Of a DNA stretch of 49,807 nt, positions 1 to 7,959 are shown in pieces. Origin of the DNA: CAZYJR01 sp964647905 (GTDB taxonomy: Bacteria > Desulfobacterota > DSM-4660 > Desulfatiglandales > HGW-15); NCBI GenBank assembly GCA_964647905.1, contig CAZYJR010000028.1:1-49807 (forward strand). The letters are read 5' to 3'. Both the position numbers and the translations under genes were made by a program. The notes beneath the pieces are model-generated. The model searched no databases. It was not told the DNA's origin and saw only the letters and a program-made list of their open reading frames with translations. Within the stretch, counting starts at the first letter, position 1, and every line of letters starts with the position of its first letter.

Positions 1-82
1 CCATTCCGAACACGGAAGTTAAGCTCTTTAGCGCCGATGGTACTGCGTGGGAGACCGCGTGGGAGAGTAGGTCGCCGCCGAA
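1..82 (+). rRNA. rrf: 5S ribosomal RNA, 3' part
   Basis: The first 82 bases match the conserved 3' two-thirds of bacterial 5S rRNA: the loop C/helix III region CCATTCCGAACACGGAAG, then GCGCCGATGGTACTGCGTGG and the closing GTCGCCGCCG that would pair with the missing 5' end. The gene is cut by the left edge of the window, and the rest of the rRNA operon presumably lies to the left. A strong terminator follows directly. Confidence 0.93.
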
Positions 83-90
83 AGATAAAC

Positions 91-126
91 AAAAAAGGCC
101 CCCTGGTTCGCCGGGGGGCCTTTTTT
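91..126 (+). terminator. Rho-independent terminator of the rRNA operon
   Basis: An A6-GGCCCCC arm (91-103) pairs with GGGGGGCC-T6 (113-126) around a short loop, giving a GC-rich stem followed by six T residues. It sits 9 bp after the 5S end, so it most likely ends the rRNA transcript. The A-tract makes it potentially bidirectional, which would also suit the minus-strand gene that ends at 156. Confidence 0.9.
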
Positions 127-155
127 GTGTTCCCGGGAGAGGGGAGGCCGAGATC

Positions 156-1025
156 CTATCGGACACCTTGATCCGGTATACCGGATTCGCAAGGCACCCC
201 TGTCTGGCAGAGACCACAGCCGTAGCCGTCAAAGCCGTAGTTTGTCTTGACGTAGTCCTCGGTGCCCGGCTTGAGGTGGGCGCGGCACTTTTCCTTGTCC
301 TTGCCCTCCTCGGTAATGGCGCCCACAGGGCAGCGCTCCATGCACCGCCTGCAGGCCCCTTCCGAGAAGAACAAGCAATAGGCACGATGCTCGGTGTACG
401 GCCGGGCGGCTGGGGAGACCGGGATGCGGGCGATCACCGACCCGGTCCGCATGGCCTTGCCCCTGAGGGTTATCAGGCCGTCGCACAAGCCGAACGTGCC
501 CAGGCCGGCGGCGTAGGCCGCGTGGCGCTCCGACCAGGTGGAGGCGAGCCCGAAGCGCCCGGACGTCTTGACCTCCCAGAGCTTGGAAAAGACCGGCACC
601 AGGGCCTGAAATCCCGCCTGATTAAGAGAGTCTGATACATGGCGGCGCAGGTGGTCGTTTACCTCCTCGCCGTAAATGCGGCCTCGAGCCCATCGCTCCG
701 ACGGGTAGGTGACCTCCATGCGGTTGTCCTTCTTGGTCTGCTTTATGTGGGGGAGCACCCAAGATATCACCGCCAGCTCTTCCGGGCGGGCGTCCGTGCC
801 TGGAAAGGCGTCCTCGAACAGCTCTATGGGCCTCAGGTGAAAAGGCCCCACTGCATCCTTGTAGAGGTCGAATATGGGGTCATCGCCCCGGGAGAAACCC
901 ACCAGGGGATTTTCAAAGGCCTTGTCTTCCGGTCTGTTCTTCAGGGTGTTGCGTGGGTCATGGGCGATAAAATCCTCTATGAGTGCGCGAATCCAGGCCT
1001 CCGTCACTTTCTTTTTGTCCTCCAT
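156..1025 (-). CDS. 4Fe-4S protein related to epoxyqueuosine reductase (QueG-like)
   Basis: The 289-residue protein ends in a ferredoxin-like double cluster region: C217, C225-x2-C228-x3-C232-P, C247, then C270-x2-C273-x5-C279. The preceding part (about residues 85-205) resembles the QueG/DUF1730 catalytic region, including a run near 165-185 rich in Ala/Gly (ERHAAYAAGLGTFGL), which is typical of this family. Real QueG reduces epoxyqueuosine in tRNA with cobalamin, but many short homologues near this length have no proven role and occur in anaerobes as generic corrinoid/Fe-S reductases, so queG is not assigned. No signal peptide is seen, so it is probably cytoplasmic. The start has an AGAGGAAC SD-like site about 6 nt upstream. 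It stands alone on the minus strand, ending near the rRNA terminator. Confidence 0.8.
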   Translation of the reverse strand: MEDKKKVTEAWIRALIEDFIAHDPRNTLKNRPEDKAFENPLVGFSRGDDPIFDLYKDAVGPFHLRPIELFEDAFPGTDARPEELAVISWVLPHIKQTKKDNRMEVTYPSERWARGRIYGEEVNDHLRRHVSDSLNQAGFQALVPVFSKLWEVKTSGRFGLASTWSERHAAYAAGLGTFGLCDGLITLRGKAMRTGSVIARIPVSPAARPYTEHRAYCLFFSEGACRRCMERCPVGAITEEGKDKEKCRAHLKPGTEDYVKTNYGFDGYGCGLCQTGVPCESGIPDQGVR

Positions 1026-1082
1026 CTTCTTGTTCCTCTTGGTTCCTTTGCCTTTGCATATGCTTAGAAGGATTGAGCAGGC

Positions 1083-1562
1083 TCAGAATCCCGGTTCCTT
1101 GGCGTACTCCGGCAAGGGTGAGGGAAGATCCATGACATACATTGTATGGGTGTCCACGGCCCGGGCAACCACATGGTGCCATCCAGTATAGATATGGCCG
1201 TACACCACATGGTCCGGCCCGACCACGCGCATAAGCCTCGGCCTGTACCGGTCGTTGCGCTCCAGCCAGGTGACGATCTCATGAAGGGTCTCGCGATCTG
1301 TGACTGGACGCCAGTTTTTTCCTTTCAACTCGCGGTCGTCGTGCCGGGGATCGAACATCAGGCCTGACGGGCGGTTCACGTAAAGCCCGGAGTAGTAGAC
1401 TTGATAATCCAGCCAGTTATCCAAAAAGTCACTCACGGTCCTTCCATCACGGGCGAGCGCGATATGGCCGTACCCGAATCGGGTGGCGCAGCCCCCCAAA
1501 AGACAAGGGGCCAACAGACAGACTGCGATCACCCCGATGATGTATGAGCGGCTGATACGCAT
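1083..1562 (-). CDS. small lipoprotein of unknown function
   Basis: The start chosen (MRISRSYI) has AGGAGGG 5 nt upstream; a longer upstream reading has no SD and a Pro/Arg-rich leader. The 159-residue product begins with a type II signal peptide: a basic n-region, a hydrophobic core IIGVIAVCLLAPC and a lipobox LLGGC, with Cys at about residue 25. The mature part is rich in Tyr, Arg and His and has no recognised domain or catalytic motif. It is expected to be anchored in the inner or outer membrane. It lies between the QueG-like gene and the MucR-like regulator, all on the minus strand; a terminator separates it from mucR, so it is probably transcribed on its own. Confidence 0.75.
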   Translation of the reverse strand: MRISRSYIIGVIAVCLLAPCLLGGCATRFGYGHIALARDGRTVSDFLDNWLDYQVYYSGLYVNRPSGLMFDPRHDDRELKGKNWRPVTDRETLHEIVTWLERNDRYRPRLMRVVGPDHVVYGHIYTGWHHVVARAVDTHTMYVMDLPSPLPEYAKEPGF

Positions 1563-1629
1563 GGGCCCTCCTGTGTTTACCGTTTCCTGAGAAGGCGGTG
1601 TGCGCCTGGGCAGGAAGCGCTTCCCCGTT

Positions 1630-1664
1630 CGAAAAGGGCCCAGAGGAGCAAAGGGCCCTTTTCG
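1630..1664 (-). terminator. terminator after the MucR-like gene
   Basis: CGAAAAGGGCCC (1630-1641) and GGGCCCTTTTCG (1653-1664) form a perfect 12-bp stem with an 11-nt loop. The minus-strand read ends the stem in TTTTC, consistent with an intrinsic terminator for the gene ending at 1687. It may act on both strands. Confidence 0.75.
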
Positions 1665-1686
1665 CGGGGCAGGGTTCATTGTGCGG

Positions 1687-2100
1687 CTACTTGTTCTGGG
1701 CCTTTTGTCGTGCCTCCTTGAGGACTTGCCCGATGTTCTTCTCCTTGGCGATTCTCCTCCGCTTGGCCGATAGGGCCTTGCTGGTCAGAGGCTGCTTGGC
1801 GGCGAACCCCCATTTTGCCCTATACTCCTTGGGTGTGAGGTTGTGCTGTGCCAGGTGCCTCCGCGACAGGATCTTGAAGGGCTTTCCGCACTCCAGGCAG
1901 GTGATGCTCGCCTGCTTGATGGACTTCTTGGGATCTACTTCGGGTGTTGCCTCCTCTGAGCCATCTTCGTCGGCTTTGACCGACTTCAAAGAGTCGTAGG
2001 TCTTCTTGATGAGGGCATCCAGCTCCTCGGGAGTGAGCTTGGAGACGCCTGCCTGCGCCTGAGCGATTTCTGCAGCCAATTCGTAAAGTGATCTTGCCAT
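1687..2100 (-). CDS. MucR/Ros family transcriptional regulator
   Basis: The start at 2100 (MARSLYEL) is preceded by GGAGGG with 4 nt spacing. The 137-residue protein has a helical N-terminal half and, at residues 68-86, a Ros-type zinc finger C68-x2-C71 ... H82-x3-H86, followed by the family signature LTPKEYRAKWG (88-98). The C-terminus is basic and lysine-rich (AKRRRIAKEKN), suited to binding AT-rich DNA. MucR/Ros proteins act as H-NS-like repressors of surface polysaccharide, motility and virulence functions in alphaproteobacteria, and homologues are common in Desulfobacterota. Target genes here are unknown. A TATAAT box lies about 80 bp upstream. Confidence 0.88.
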   Translation of the reverse strand: MARSLYELAAEIAQAQAGVSKLTPEELDALIKKTYDSLKSVKADEDGSEEATPEVDPKKSIKQASITCLECGKPFKILSRRHLAQHNLTPKEYRAKWGFAAKQPLTSKALSAKRRRIAKEKNIGQVLKEARQKAQNK

Positions 2101-2179
2101 TTTTCCCTCCTTGTGAGATTGACGGCCATCCAAAGGATCCAGCAGTTCTCTCGCTCTTGCTCCTTAACGGTTCGAGCTC

Positions 2180-2185
2180 ATTATA
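2180..2185 (-). promoter_or_regulatory. candidate -10 box for the MucR-like gene
   Basis: The minus strand reads TATAAT here, a consensus -10 hexamer, about 80 bp upstream of the MucR start. No good -35 is visible at 17 bp, so only the -10 is proposed. The divergent 2101-2445 interval holds this box and a TTGACA for the rightward gene; nothing else is recognised in it. Confidence 0.35.
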
Positions 2186-2374
2186 ACCGCTCACCATTCG
2201 GAAAGATCCGCACGCGTTGTATCTGGAGTCCTTTGCTCATCCGCCTGCATTATTGTTGTTACCCGGATTATCAAGTTTATCGGCCTCTACAAAAAACTAT
2301 CTGACCACCATGCAATCAAAAACGACGGAACAATATATCAAAGAAAAGCAAAATGCAATAGGAGTTTTCAACTC

Positions 2375-2404
2375 TTGACATTTTCTTGAGACAAAGGTTA
2401 TGGG
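2375..2404 (+). promoter_or_regulatory. candidate promoter for the PrmA-like gene
   Basis: A perfect TTGACA (2375-2380) is followed at 18 bp by TATGGG, a weak -10 (2399-2404). If used, the transcript would begin near 2411, which supports the downstream start at 2446 over the upstream TTG at 2386. Confidence 0.4.
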
Positions 2405-2445
2405 AACAGATTCGACGGCTTTTGATACTCTCATGGAGGAAGGGC

Positions 2446-3315
2446 TTGAACCAAGGCGGCTTGGAAATCTCAGGGCCTCGATCCACAGGCGGAAACAGGC
2501 CTCCTGATGTTCTCCATGTTTACTATATTGAGGGAAGGTTCCCGCCCGAAGCGGAGACGTGCCTGGGCGCTTCGTTCCTGGGCAACTGGCGGGAGGAGGA
2601 GGCTTCTTGTTTCCTTTTCTTCAGCGCCGAGGCCGACCAGCAAGTAAGAGCGGTGCTGGATTCCAATCCGGGATTGAGGCTGGTCGACTCTTATCGCTTT
2701 GGGTACGATGAGTGGCAGGGTGGCCGATTCGAACCCTTACGGGTGGGGCCGATTTGCGTATACCCCGCATGGTGGGATGGGTCATGGGATACTGATGAGC
2801 GCCTTAGGATCCTGCTCGACCCGGGGGTGGTGTTCGGTACCGGGCTCCATCCCACCACACGGGATTGCCTGAGGGCCATGGTCAGGGTAATGGAGAGGGA
2901 GGTCTTTGGGACCGTACTGGATTTGGGGACCGGTACCGGGGTCCTTGCCCTTGCCGGGGCGAGACTGGGGGCTGAGCGGGCCTTGGCCGTGGATCTCAAT
3001 CCCCTCTGCGTGGAGACGGCCGAGAGAAATGTGCGTCTCAACGGGCTGGACGGCCGGGTGGAGGTGATTCAAGGCCGGGCCGAGGATTTCTGCGAAATCC
3101 CAGCCGACCTGGCTGTGGCCAATCTGCACCTGGATGTAGTGAACCGGCTGCTCCAGCCCCCGGCCTTTCTGGACAGGGAATGGCTCATCCTCTCGGGGCT
3201 GATGAGGAGCGGGGTGCGAGAGATCAAGGAGGGTCTTCCAAAGGATGCAATCATAGTAAAGGAATATAATTATGACATGATATGGCATACTTTGCTTATT
3301 AAAGGACTCAGTTAA
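2446..3315 (+). CDS. ribosomal protein L11 methyltransferase-like, class I SAM methyltransferase
   Basis: The C-terminal half is a Rossmann methyltransferase with the PrmA-type signature FGTGLHPTTRDCL followed by SAM motif I VLDLGTGTGVLALAGA and the acidic VDLNP that holds the ribose; VANLH replaces the usual N(I/L)xx catalytic loop. PrmA trimethylates L11, and this protein has PrmA length (about 289 residues), so that role is plausible, but the N-terminal substrate-recognition half is divergent. The start is uncertain. TTG at 2446 has GGAGGAAGG 4-8 nt upstream and lies downstream of a TTGACA promoter; the frame remains open to a TTG at 2386 without a good SD. The gene begins a rightward run of closely spaced genes. 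Confidence 0.75.
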   Translation: MNQGGLEISGPRSTGGNRPPDVLHVYYIEGRFPPEAETCLGASFLGNWREEEASCFLFFSAEADQQVRAVLDSNPGLRLVDSYRFGYDEWQGGRFEPLRVGPICVYPAWWDGSWDTDERLRILLDPGVVFGTGLHPTTRDCLRAMVRVMEREVFGTVLDLGTGTGVLALAGARLGAERALAVDLNPLCVETAERNVRLNGLDGRVEVIQGRAEDFCEIPADLAVANLHLDVVNRLLQPPAFLDREWLILSGLMRSGVREIKEGLPKDAIIVKEYNYDMIWHTLLIKGLS

Positions 3316-3340
3316 AATTAGTATAAAGGTCTTTAAAATT

Positions 3341-3865
3341 ATGAATAATATTATACGAAAGCCGATTCCAAAGCCTAAGGGACACCATTGCTTTGCCTGC
3401 GGCACGGCCAACCCGGTGGGACTCAACCTCGGCTTCTATGCCGAGGGGGACTTCGTGTGTTCAGAGGTGGTCCTGGACCGCAATCGCGTGGGCTGGGAAG
3501 GGATCGCCCACGGGGGGATTATATCCACGCTGCTGGATGAAGTGATGTCTTGGACCATAATCTTCTTCCGCCGTGTCTTTTTCGTAACCAGGCGAATGGA
3601 GGTCAAGTACCTGAGGCCCGTTCCCATCGGAGTACCCCTCACCGCCAGAGGAAGGATGGGCTCTGATCTCAGGCCTCCAAGCCTCGTGAAGGTAAGGGGG
3701 GAGCTCCTGGACGACTCGGGGCGCGTCCTGGCGCGGAGCACAGGTGAGTTTGCCATCCTCTCCGGGGACAAGCTGGGCATGATACCGGCCGAATTGAAGG
3801 AGGACATGACCGGGCTGTTCGGCAGGCTCGAAGACTTGCAGGCAGAGGGGGCTGAACAGGCGTGA
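3341..3865 (+). CDS. PaaI/hotdog-fold thioesterase family protein
   Basis: The 174-residue protein carries the hotdog thioesterase pattern: CFACGTANPVGLNL near the N-terminus, then GWEGIAHGGIISTLLDEVMSW, where the HGG-x3-LLDE segment forms the hot-dog helix with the catalytic acid, and strands ending in VRGELLDDSGRVLARSTGEF. Such proteins hydrolyse acyl-CoA thioesters in the cytoplasm; the substrate cannot be read. Its stop overlaps the GTG start of the aspartate kinase gene, so the two are probably translationally coupled. The AT-rich start region (3310-3350) differs from its GC-rich neighbours. Confidence 0.8.
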   Translation: MNNIIRKPIPKPKGHHCFACGTANPVGLNLGFYAEGDFVCSEVVLDRNRVGWEGIAHGGIISTLLDEVMSWTIIFFRRVFFVTRRMEVKYLRPVPIGVPLTARGRMGSDLRPPSLVKVRGELLDDSGRVLARSTGEFAILSGDKLGMIPAELKEDMTGLFGRLEDLQAEGAEQA

Positions 3866-5238
3866 AGGTGATAAAGATCGGAGGGGGCTGCCTCAAGGGC
3901 AAGCGCAACATCGCCCGCATCCTCGACCTGCTGGAAGGGCTGGGCAGGGGCAACATCGTGGTAGTCTCGGCCCTGGGCGGGGTAACCGACTTCCTCATAT
4001 CCGGCACCTCAGAGGCCCTGGAGGACGAGGCCAAGATACCCGAGATCATAAGCGGGCTCAAGAGAAGGCACACGGGCGTGGCCCGCTTTGTGATACAACG
4101 CGAGAGTGCGGCCAATCACTTCGCCAGGGAGCTGGATCGATCATTGCGCGAGCTGGAGCGCTTTTACTACGGGCTGAACTTCACCAGGGAGATCTCTCCG
4201 CGGATGCTGGACATGATAAGCAGCTACGGAGAGCGGCTCTCGGCCGAGCTCCTGGCGGCGGCCCTGCGTAGCAGGAAGCTGGAGGCCGCATGCTGCATGC
4301 CTCATCGGATAGGCATTCTGACCGACGGCAAATTCGGCGATGCCACCGCATATATGCGGCGTACCTCCAGGAACCTTACCGAGTACTTGCTCCCCCGGGT
4401 GGAGGAAAGCACTGTTTGCCTGGTGCCCGGGTTTTTCGGGGTGAGCGAGAAGGGCGATATAACCACTTTCGGCCGGGGCGGGAGCGACTACTCGGCGGCG
4501 GTGGTGGCCGCTGCGGTCAAGGCCGACGTCCTGGAGGTCTGGAAGGACGTGGACGGATACCTCAGCGCCGACCCGCGGTTTGTGCCCGAGGCGCGGCTTA
4601 TTCCCACTCTGTCCTATGACGAGGCAGCGGAGCTTTCCTATTTCGGGGCCAAGATACTCCACCCCCGCACGGTCGAACCTTTGAGGCGGGCCAGGCTGGA
4701 CATAGTGATCAAGAACACCCTGGACCCGGACGCCCCGGGCAGTCTGATCACCGCCCGCAGCCGGCGAGCCAGCCGGACCATAAAGAGTGTGGCCCATGAT
4801 ACGGACATAGGAATCCTGAAGGTCCATGCCTCAGGGGTCGGAGCCAGGCCGGGGGTGCTGGCCCGGGTCTCCAACCGCCTGACCGAGACAGGGATCAACA
4901 TCAAGTCTGTGGTGACCTCACAGACGTGCATCAGCATACTCTTGGCCATGGGGGACCTGGAGCCCGGACGCCAGGCCTTGAGGGAGCTCAGGCCCAGGCC
5001 CTACAGGAGGCTGGAGAAGATAGAGGACGTGGCCCTGGTGTCCCTGGTCGGGGAAGGGCTGGGAAGAAGAAAGGGAATAGCTGCCCGTTGTTTTACAGCG
5101 GTTGCGGCGAGAGGCGTGAACGTGGAGATGATCTCCTTCGGCCCGTCGCGCGAGGCCCTTTATTTCATAGTAAAGACAAAGGACCTCAAGCCCGCGGTGG
5201 GGGCCATTCACGGGACGTTTTTCTCTGACCTGAAATGA
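3862..5238 (+). CDS. aspartate kinase with two ACT domains
   Basis: The GTG start overlaps the previous stop (GTGA). The 458-residue protein has an amino acid kinase domain (about residues 1-300) with SALGGVTD (36-43), a late FGRGGSDYSA motif and VWKDVDGY, all typical of aspartokinases that phosphorylate L-aspartate for Lys/Thr/Met synthesis. Two ACT domains follow (about 305-380 and 385-455; GVLARVSNRLTETGINIKSV and ARGVNVEMISFG), which would give feedback control. The N-terminal phosphate loop reads KIGGGCLKG rather than the common KFGGTS, so this is a divergent paralogue, perhaps specialised rather than the main housekeeping enzyme. Its neighbours are not amino acid biosynthesis genes. Confidence 0.85.
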   Translation: MKVIKIGGGCLKGKRNIARILDLLEGLGRGNIVVVSALGGVTDFLISGTSEALEDEAKIPEIISGLKRRHTGVARFVIQRESAANHFARELDRSLRELERFYYGLNFTREISPRMLDMISSYGERLSAELLAAALRSRKLEAACCMPHRIGILTDGKFGDATAYMRRTSRNLTEYLLPRVEESTVCLVPGFFGVSEKGDITTFGRGGSDYSAAVVAAAVKADVLEVWKDVDGYLSADPRFVPEARLIPTLSYDEAAELSYFGAKILHPRTVEPLRRARLDIVIKNTLDPDAPGSLITARSRRASRTIKSVAHDTDIGILKVHASGVGARPGVLARVSNRLTETGINIKSVVTSQTCISILLAMGDLEPGRQALRELRPRPYRRLEKIEDVALVSLVGEGLGRRKGIAARCFTAVAARGVNVEMISFGPSREALYFIVKTKDLKPAVGAIHGTFFSDLK

Positions 5239-5252
5239 AAGGAGAGGACCAT

Positions 5253-5885
5253 ATGATCCTTGAGCAGATCAAGGTGGGGTTTATGGAGGTCTTTTGCTAC
5301 CTGGTGGGATGCAACTCGACCAAGGAATGCCTGCTGATCGATCCGGCGGGAGACGAGGAAAGGGTGGTGGAACGTGTAACCGGGCTGGGGCTGAAGCTCA
5401 AGTACATAGTGAACACCCACGGGCACCCGGATCACACCTGCGGCAACGCCGGGGTCAAGGAGCTGACAGGCGCGCGGATCGTCATGCATCCCATGGACGA
5501 TCGCTTATTCAATTCCCCGGAGGGTCAGGCCATGGCCGGGCAAATGGGATTCAAGGCGTCACCTCCGGCGGATGAATACGTGGAAGACGGAGCAGTGATA
5601 AGGGTGGGTGAGGCCGAGCTCCAAGTAATACACACCCCGGGGCACAGCCCGGGCGGTATATGCCTCTACACCCCGGGCAATGTATTCACCGGAGACACGC
5701 TGTTCGTCGGGGCGATCGGCCGCACTGACCTCCCGGGAGCATCCATGGAGCAGTTCATGTCTTCCATAAAGGACCGGCTCTTGACCCTGCCGGATGAGAC
5801 CGTGGTGTGGCCGGGCCATGACTACGGGGTCAAGCCCAGCTCCACTATCGGCGAGGAGCGGAGAACCAACCCCTGGCTGAGGTGA
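5253..5885 (+). CDS. metallo-beta-lactamase fold hydrolase (glyoxalase II-like)
   Basis: The start at 5253 (MILEQIK) has AAAGGAGAGG upstream; the in-frame ATG at 5235 lies inside the SD region and is less likely. The 210-residue protein has the full binuclear metal set: THGHPDH (H56, H58, D60, H61), then HTPGHSPGG, FTGDTLF and WPGHDYG. These compact proteins are usually annotated as hydroxyacylglutathione hydrolase-like thioesterases or persulfide-related hydrolases; substrate choice is not readable. It follows the aspartate kinase by 14 bp and precedes the alpha/beta hydrolase by 7 bp, so it is probably in the same transcript. Confidence 0.85.
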   Translation: MILEQIKVGFMEVFCYLVGCNSTKECLLIDPAGDEERVVERVTGLGLKLKYIVNTHGHPDHTCGNAGVKELTGARIVMHPMDDRLFNSPEGQAMAGQMGFKASPPADEYVEDGAVIRVGEAELQVIHTPGHSPGGICLYTPGNVFTGDTLFVGAIGRTDLPGASMEQFMSSIKDRLLTLPDETVVWPGHDYGVKPSSTIGEERRTNPWLR

Positions 5886-5892
5886 GGCTGAT

Positions 5893-6549
5893 ATGGAGCA
5901 GCGTATAGGGATCAAGTCCGGACATATTCTGCTGGAGGGCCTGCTGGACGAGGCCGGTGGGGATCGGGGGGCGGTCATATGCCATCCGCATCCGCTCTAT
6001 GGCGGAGACATGAATAACAACGTGGTCTCCACCCTTGCAGCGGCCTACCGAAAGGCGGGATACGCCACCCTGCGCTTCAACTTCAGAGGCGTGGGGCGAA
6101 GCGGCGGGAGCTACGATCAGGGGCGGGGCGAGCAGGAAGACCTCCTGGCCGCGGTATTCGAGCTGGTGGACAGGGCGGCGGCGGGCGTCGATGTCGCCGG
6201 ATACTCGTTCGGCGCATGGATCGGGGCCCTGGCGGCCGATCGTTTGGAGCACGCGGACTCCCTGGTCTTTGTATCTCCTCCGGTCGATTTCATCGACTTT
6301 TCCTTTTTGGCGGCGTGTCCCAAGTTGCGCCTGGTGATCACCGGGGAAAAAGACGATCTGGCCACTCCCGAGCGGGTCCGGCGGCTCGCGGGACAATGGA
6401 ACCCTGACGCCGGTTTCCACGTGATCCCTGGCGCCGACCACTTCTACCTCGGACATACCGGGGAGTTGAAGCGGATCATGGAGGAGTGTTTGAGGAGCCG
6501 TGCGGCGGTTCGAGACGGGAAAGCCCGATCCGAGGGAGGAAACACGTGA
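5893..6549 (+). CDS. alpha/beta hydrolase, dienelactone-hydrolase-like
   Basis: The 218-residue protein resembles the short hydrolase family that contains CHPHPLYGGDM (oxyanion region), RFNFRGVGRSGG, and a nucleophile elbow GYSFGAW with Ser105. Asp154 or Asp155 (GEKDD) and His183 (GADHFYLG) complete a triad. No signal peptide is seen. The physiological ester or amide substrate is unknown. The stop overlaps the GTG start of the DegP-like gene by 4 nt (GTGA), suggesting coupled translation. Confidence 0.82.
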   Translation: MEQRIGIKSGHILLEGLLDEAGGDRGAVICHPHPLYGGDMNNNVVSTLAAAYRKAGYATLRFNFRGVGRSGGSYDQGRGEQEDLLAAVFELVDRAAAGVDVAGYSFGAWIGALAADRLEHADSLVFVSPPVDFIDFSFLAACPKLRLVITGEKDDLATPERVRRLAGQWNPDAGFHVIPGADHFYLGHTGELKRIMEECLRSRAAVRDGKARSEGGNT

Positions 6550-7934
6550 TCGCAGCTTACAATAGAATGGTAATTGGACTGGCGGGGTTCGCGATCCTGC
6601 TGCTCGGAGTCTCCGGTCATGCAACATGGGCCGCATCGGGTTCGGACGAATCGATTCGGCGCAATGCCGTGGTCAGGGCGGTGGAGAAGATCAGCCCGGC
6701 GGTCGTCAACGTGAGCACCGTCATAAAGGAGAGGGTCAGCCCCGGCTTCCCGTTCACCGGGGACGAGTTCTTCCGGGACTTCTTTCCCGAGTTTTTCAAC
6801 AGAGAGTACACCAGGACCAGCCTGGGTTCGGGCGTGGTCGTTGACGGCGGGAAAGGCCACATCATTACCAATCACCATGTGGTGGCCCGCGCAGCGGAGA
6901 TCAAGGTGATCACCGCCGACCAGGAGGAGTACGAGGCCCGCATACTGGGCTCGGACCCCCGCTCGGATCTGGCCGTTCTCAAGATCGACCCGGGCCGGCG
7001 GCTCCCTGAGATTCCAATGGGCGACTCCGAGGACCTGATGATAGGGGAGACCGTGATAGCCATCGGCAACCCCTTCGGGCTCTCCCATACGGTTACCACG
7101 GGAGTGGTGAGCGCCCTGGACCGTACCGTGCGGTCGGGCGGAGCGGTGTACAGGCACTTCATCCAGACCGATGCATCCATCAATCCCGGCAACAGCGGAG
7201 GTCCTCTCCTCAATATTACAGGGGACCTGATAGGGATCAATACGGCCATATACCAGAAGGCCCAGGGGATAGGCTTCGCCATACCGGTGAACAAGGCCAA
7301 ACGCATAGTCAATGAGCTGATCCGAACCGGCGAGGTCCGCTTCCCTTGGCTCGGGGTGGAGCTCCAGGAGCTTACCGACGAGCTCAGGCGACACTTCGGG
7401 CTCTCCAAGGAGGGGCAAGGGGTCCTGGTTGGAGACGTCCTGGATGGAAGCCCTGCTGAACGCGCGGGCATAAAGAGGGGGGACATACTCCAGGGCCTGG
7501 GCAGGGACAGGATAATCTCTTTCTCGGACTACCGGGGGGCCCTGGCCGAGTATGCACCGGGGAACACGGTGGGGCTGGAGGTGTTCCGGGACGGTGATAA
7601 GCGGCGGATCAAGGTGGAGCTGGAGGCCTTCCCCCCGGACCTGGCCCTGGACCTGGTGGAGAGGCGGATGGGGCTCTCGGTCACCGAAGCGGGCCCTCGA
7701 TTGAGGCGCAAATACGGGCTGGAGACGGCGGTCGCCATTAAGGAAGTCAGGCAGGGGTCGGATGCCGGCAGAGTGGGATTGGAGTCCGGAGACCTGATAC
7801 TCAAGATCAACGAAGAGGAGACCCCTGACTTGGAGGCGTTCAAGAAGGCCGTCAGCCGGTATCACCAGCTCCCCTCGCTGACCTTGTTCGTGCGCCGCGG
7901 GGCTTATGTCTACTCCCTGACGCTCCCCTTCTGA
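6546..7934 (+). CDS. periplasmic DegP/HtrA family serine protease
   Basis: The GTG start at 6546 has GGAGGA 5 nt upstream and overlaps the preceding stop. Residues 1-30 form a Sec signal peptide (hydrophobic VIGLAGFAILLLGV, cleavage probably after a site near ATWA). The trypsin-like domain has the triad His111 (TNHHVV), Asp141 (SDLAVLKI) and Ser217 (NPGNSGGP). Two PDZ-like segments follow, about 275-365 (SPAERAGIKRGDIL) and 375-460 (SDAGRVGLESGDLI). This is the domain order of DegP/DegQ, which degrade or refold damaged envelope proteins. No sigma-E-like promoter was sought successfully; the gene seems to rely on the upstream operon. Confidence 0.93.
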   Translation: MIAAYNRMVIGLAGFAILLLGVSGHATWAASGSDESIRRNAVVRAVEKISPAVVNVSTVIKERVSPGFPFTGDEFFRDFFPEFFNREYTRTSLGSGVVVDGGKGHIITNHHVVARAAEIKVITADQEEYEARILGSDPRSDLAVLKIDPGRRLPEIPMGDSEDLMIGETVIAIGNPFGLSHTVTTGVVSALDRTVRSGGAVYRHFIQTDASINPGNSGGPLLNITGDLIGINTAIYQKAQGIGFAIPVNKAKRIVNELIRTGEVRFPWLGVELQELTDELRRHFGLSKEGQGVLVGDVLDGSPAERAGIKRGDILQGLGRDRIISFSDYRGALAEYAPGNTVGLEVFRDGDKRRIKVELEAFPPDLALDLVERRMGLSVTEAGPRLRRKYGLETAVAIKEVRQGSDAGRVGLESGDLILKINEEETPDLEAFKKAVSRYHQLPSLTLFVRRGAYVYSLTLPF

Positions 7935-7959
7935 CAAGCGGCCCGCCCGCTCGGGACGG

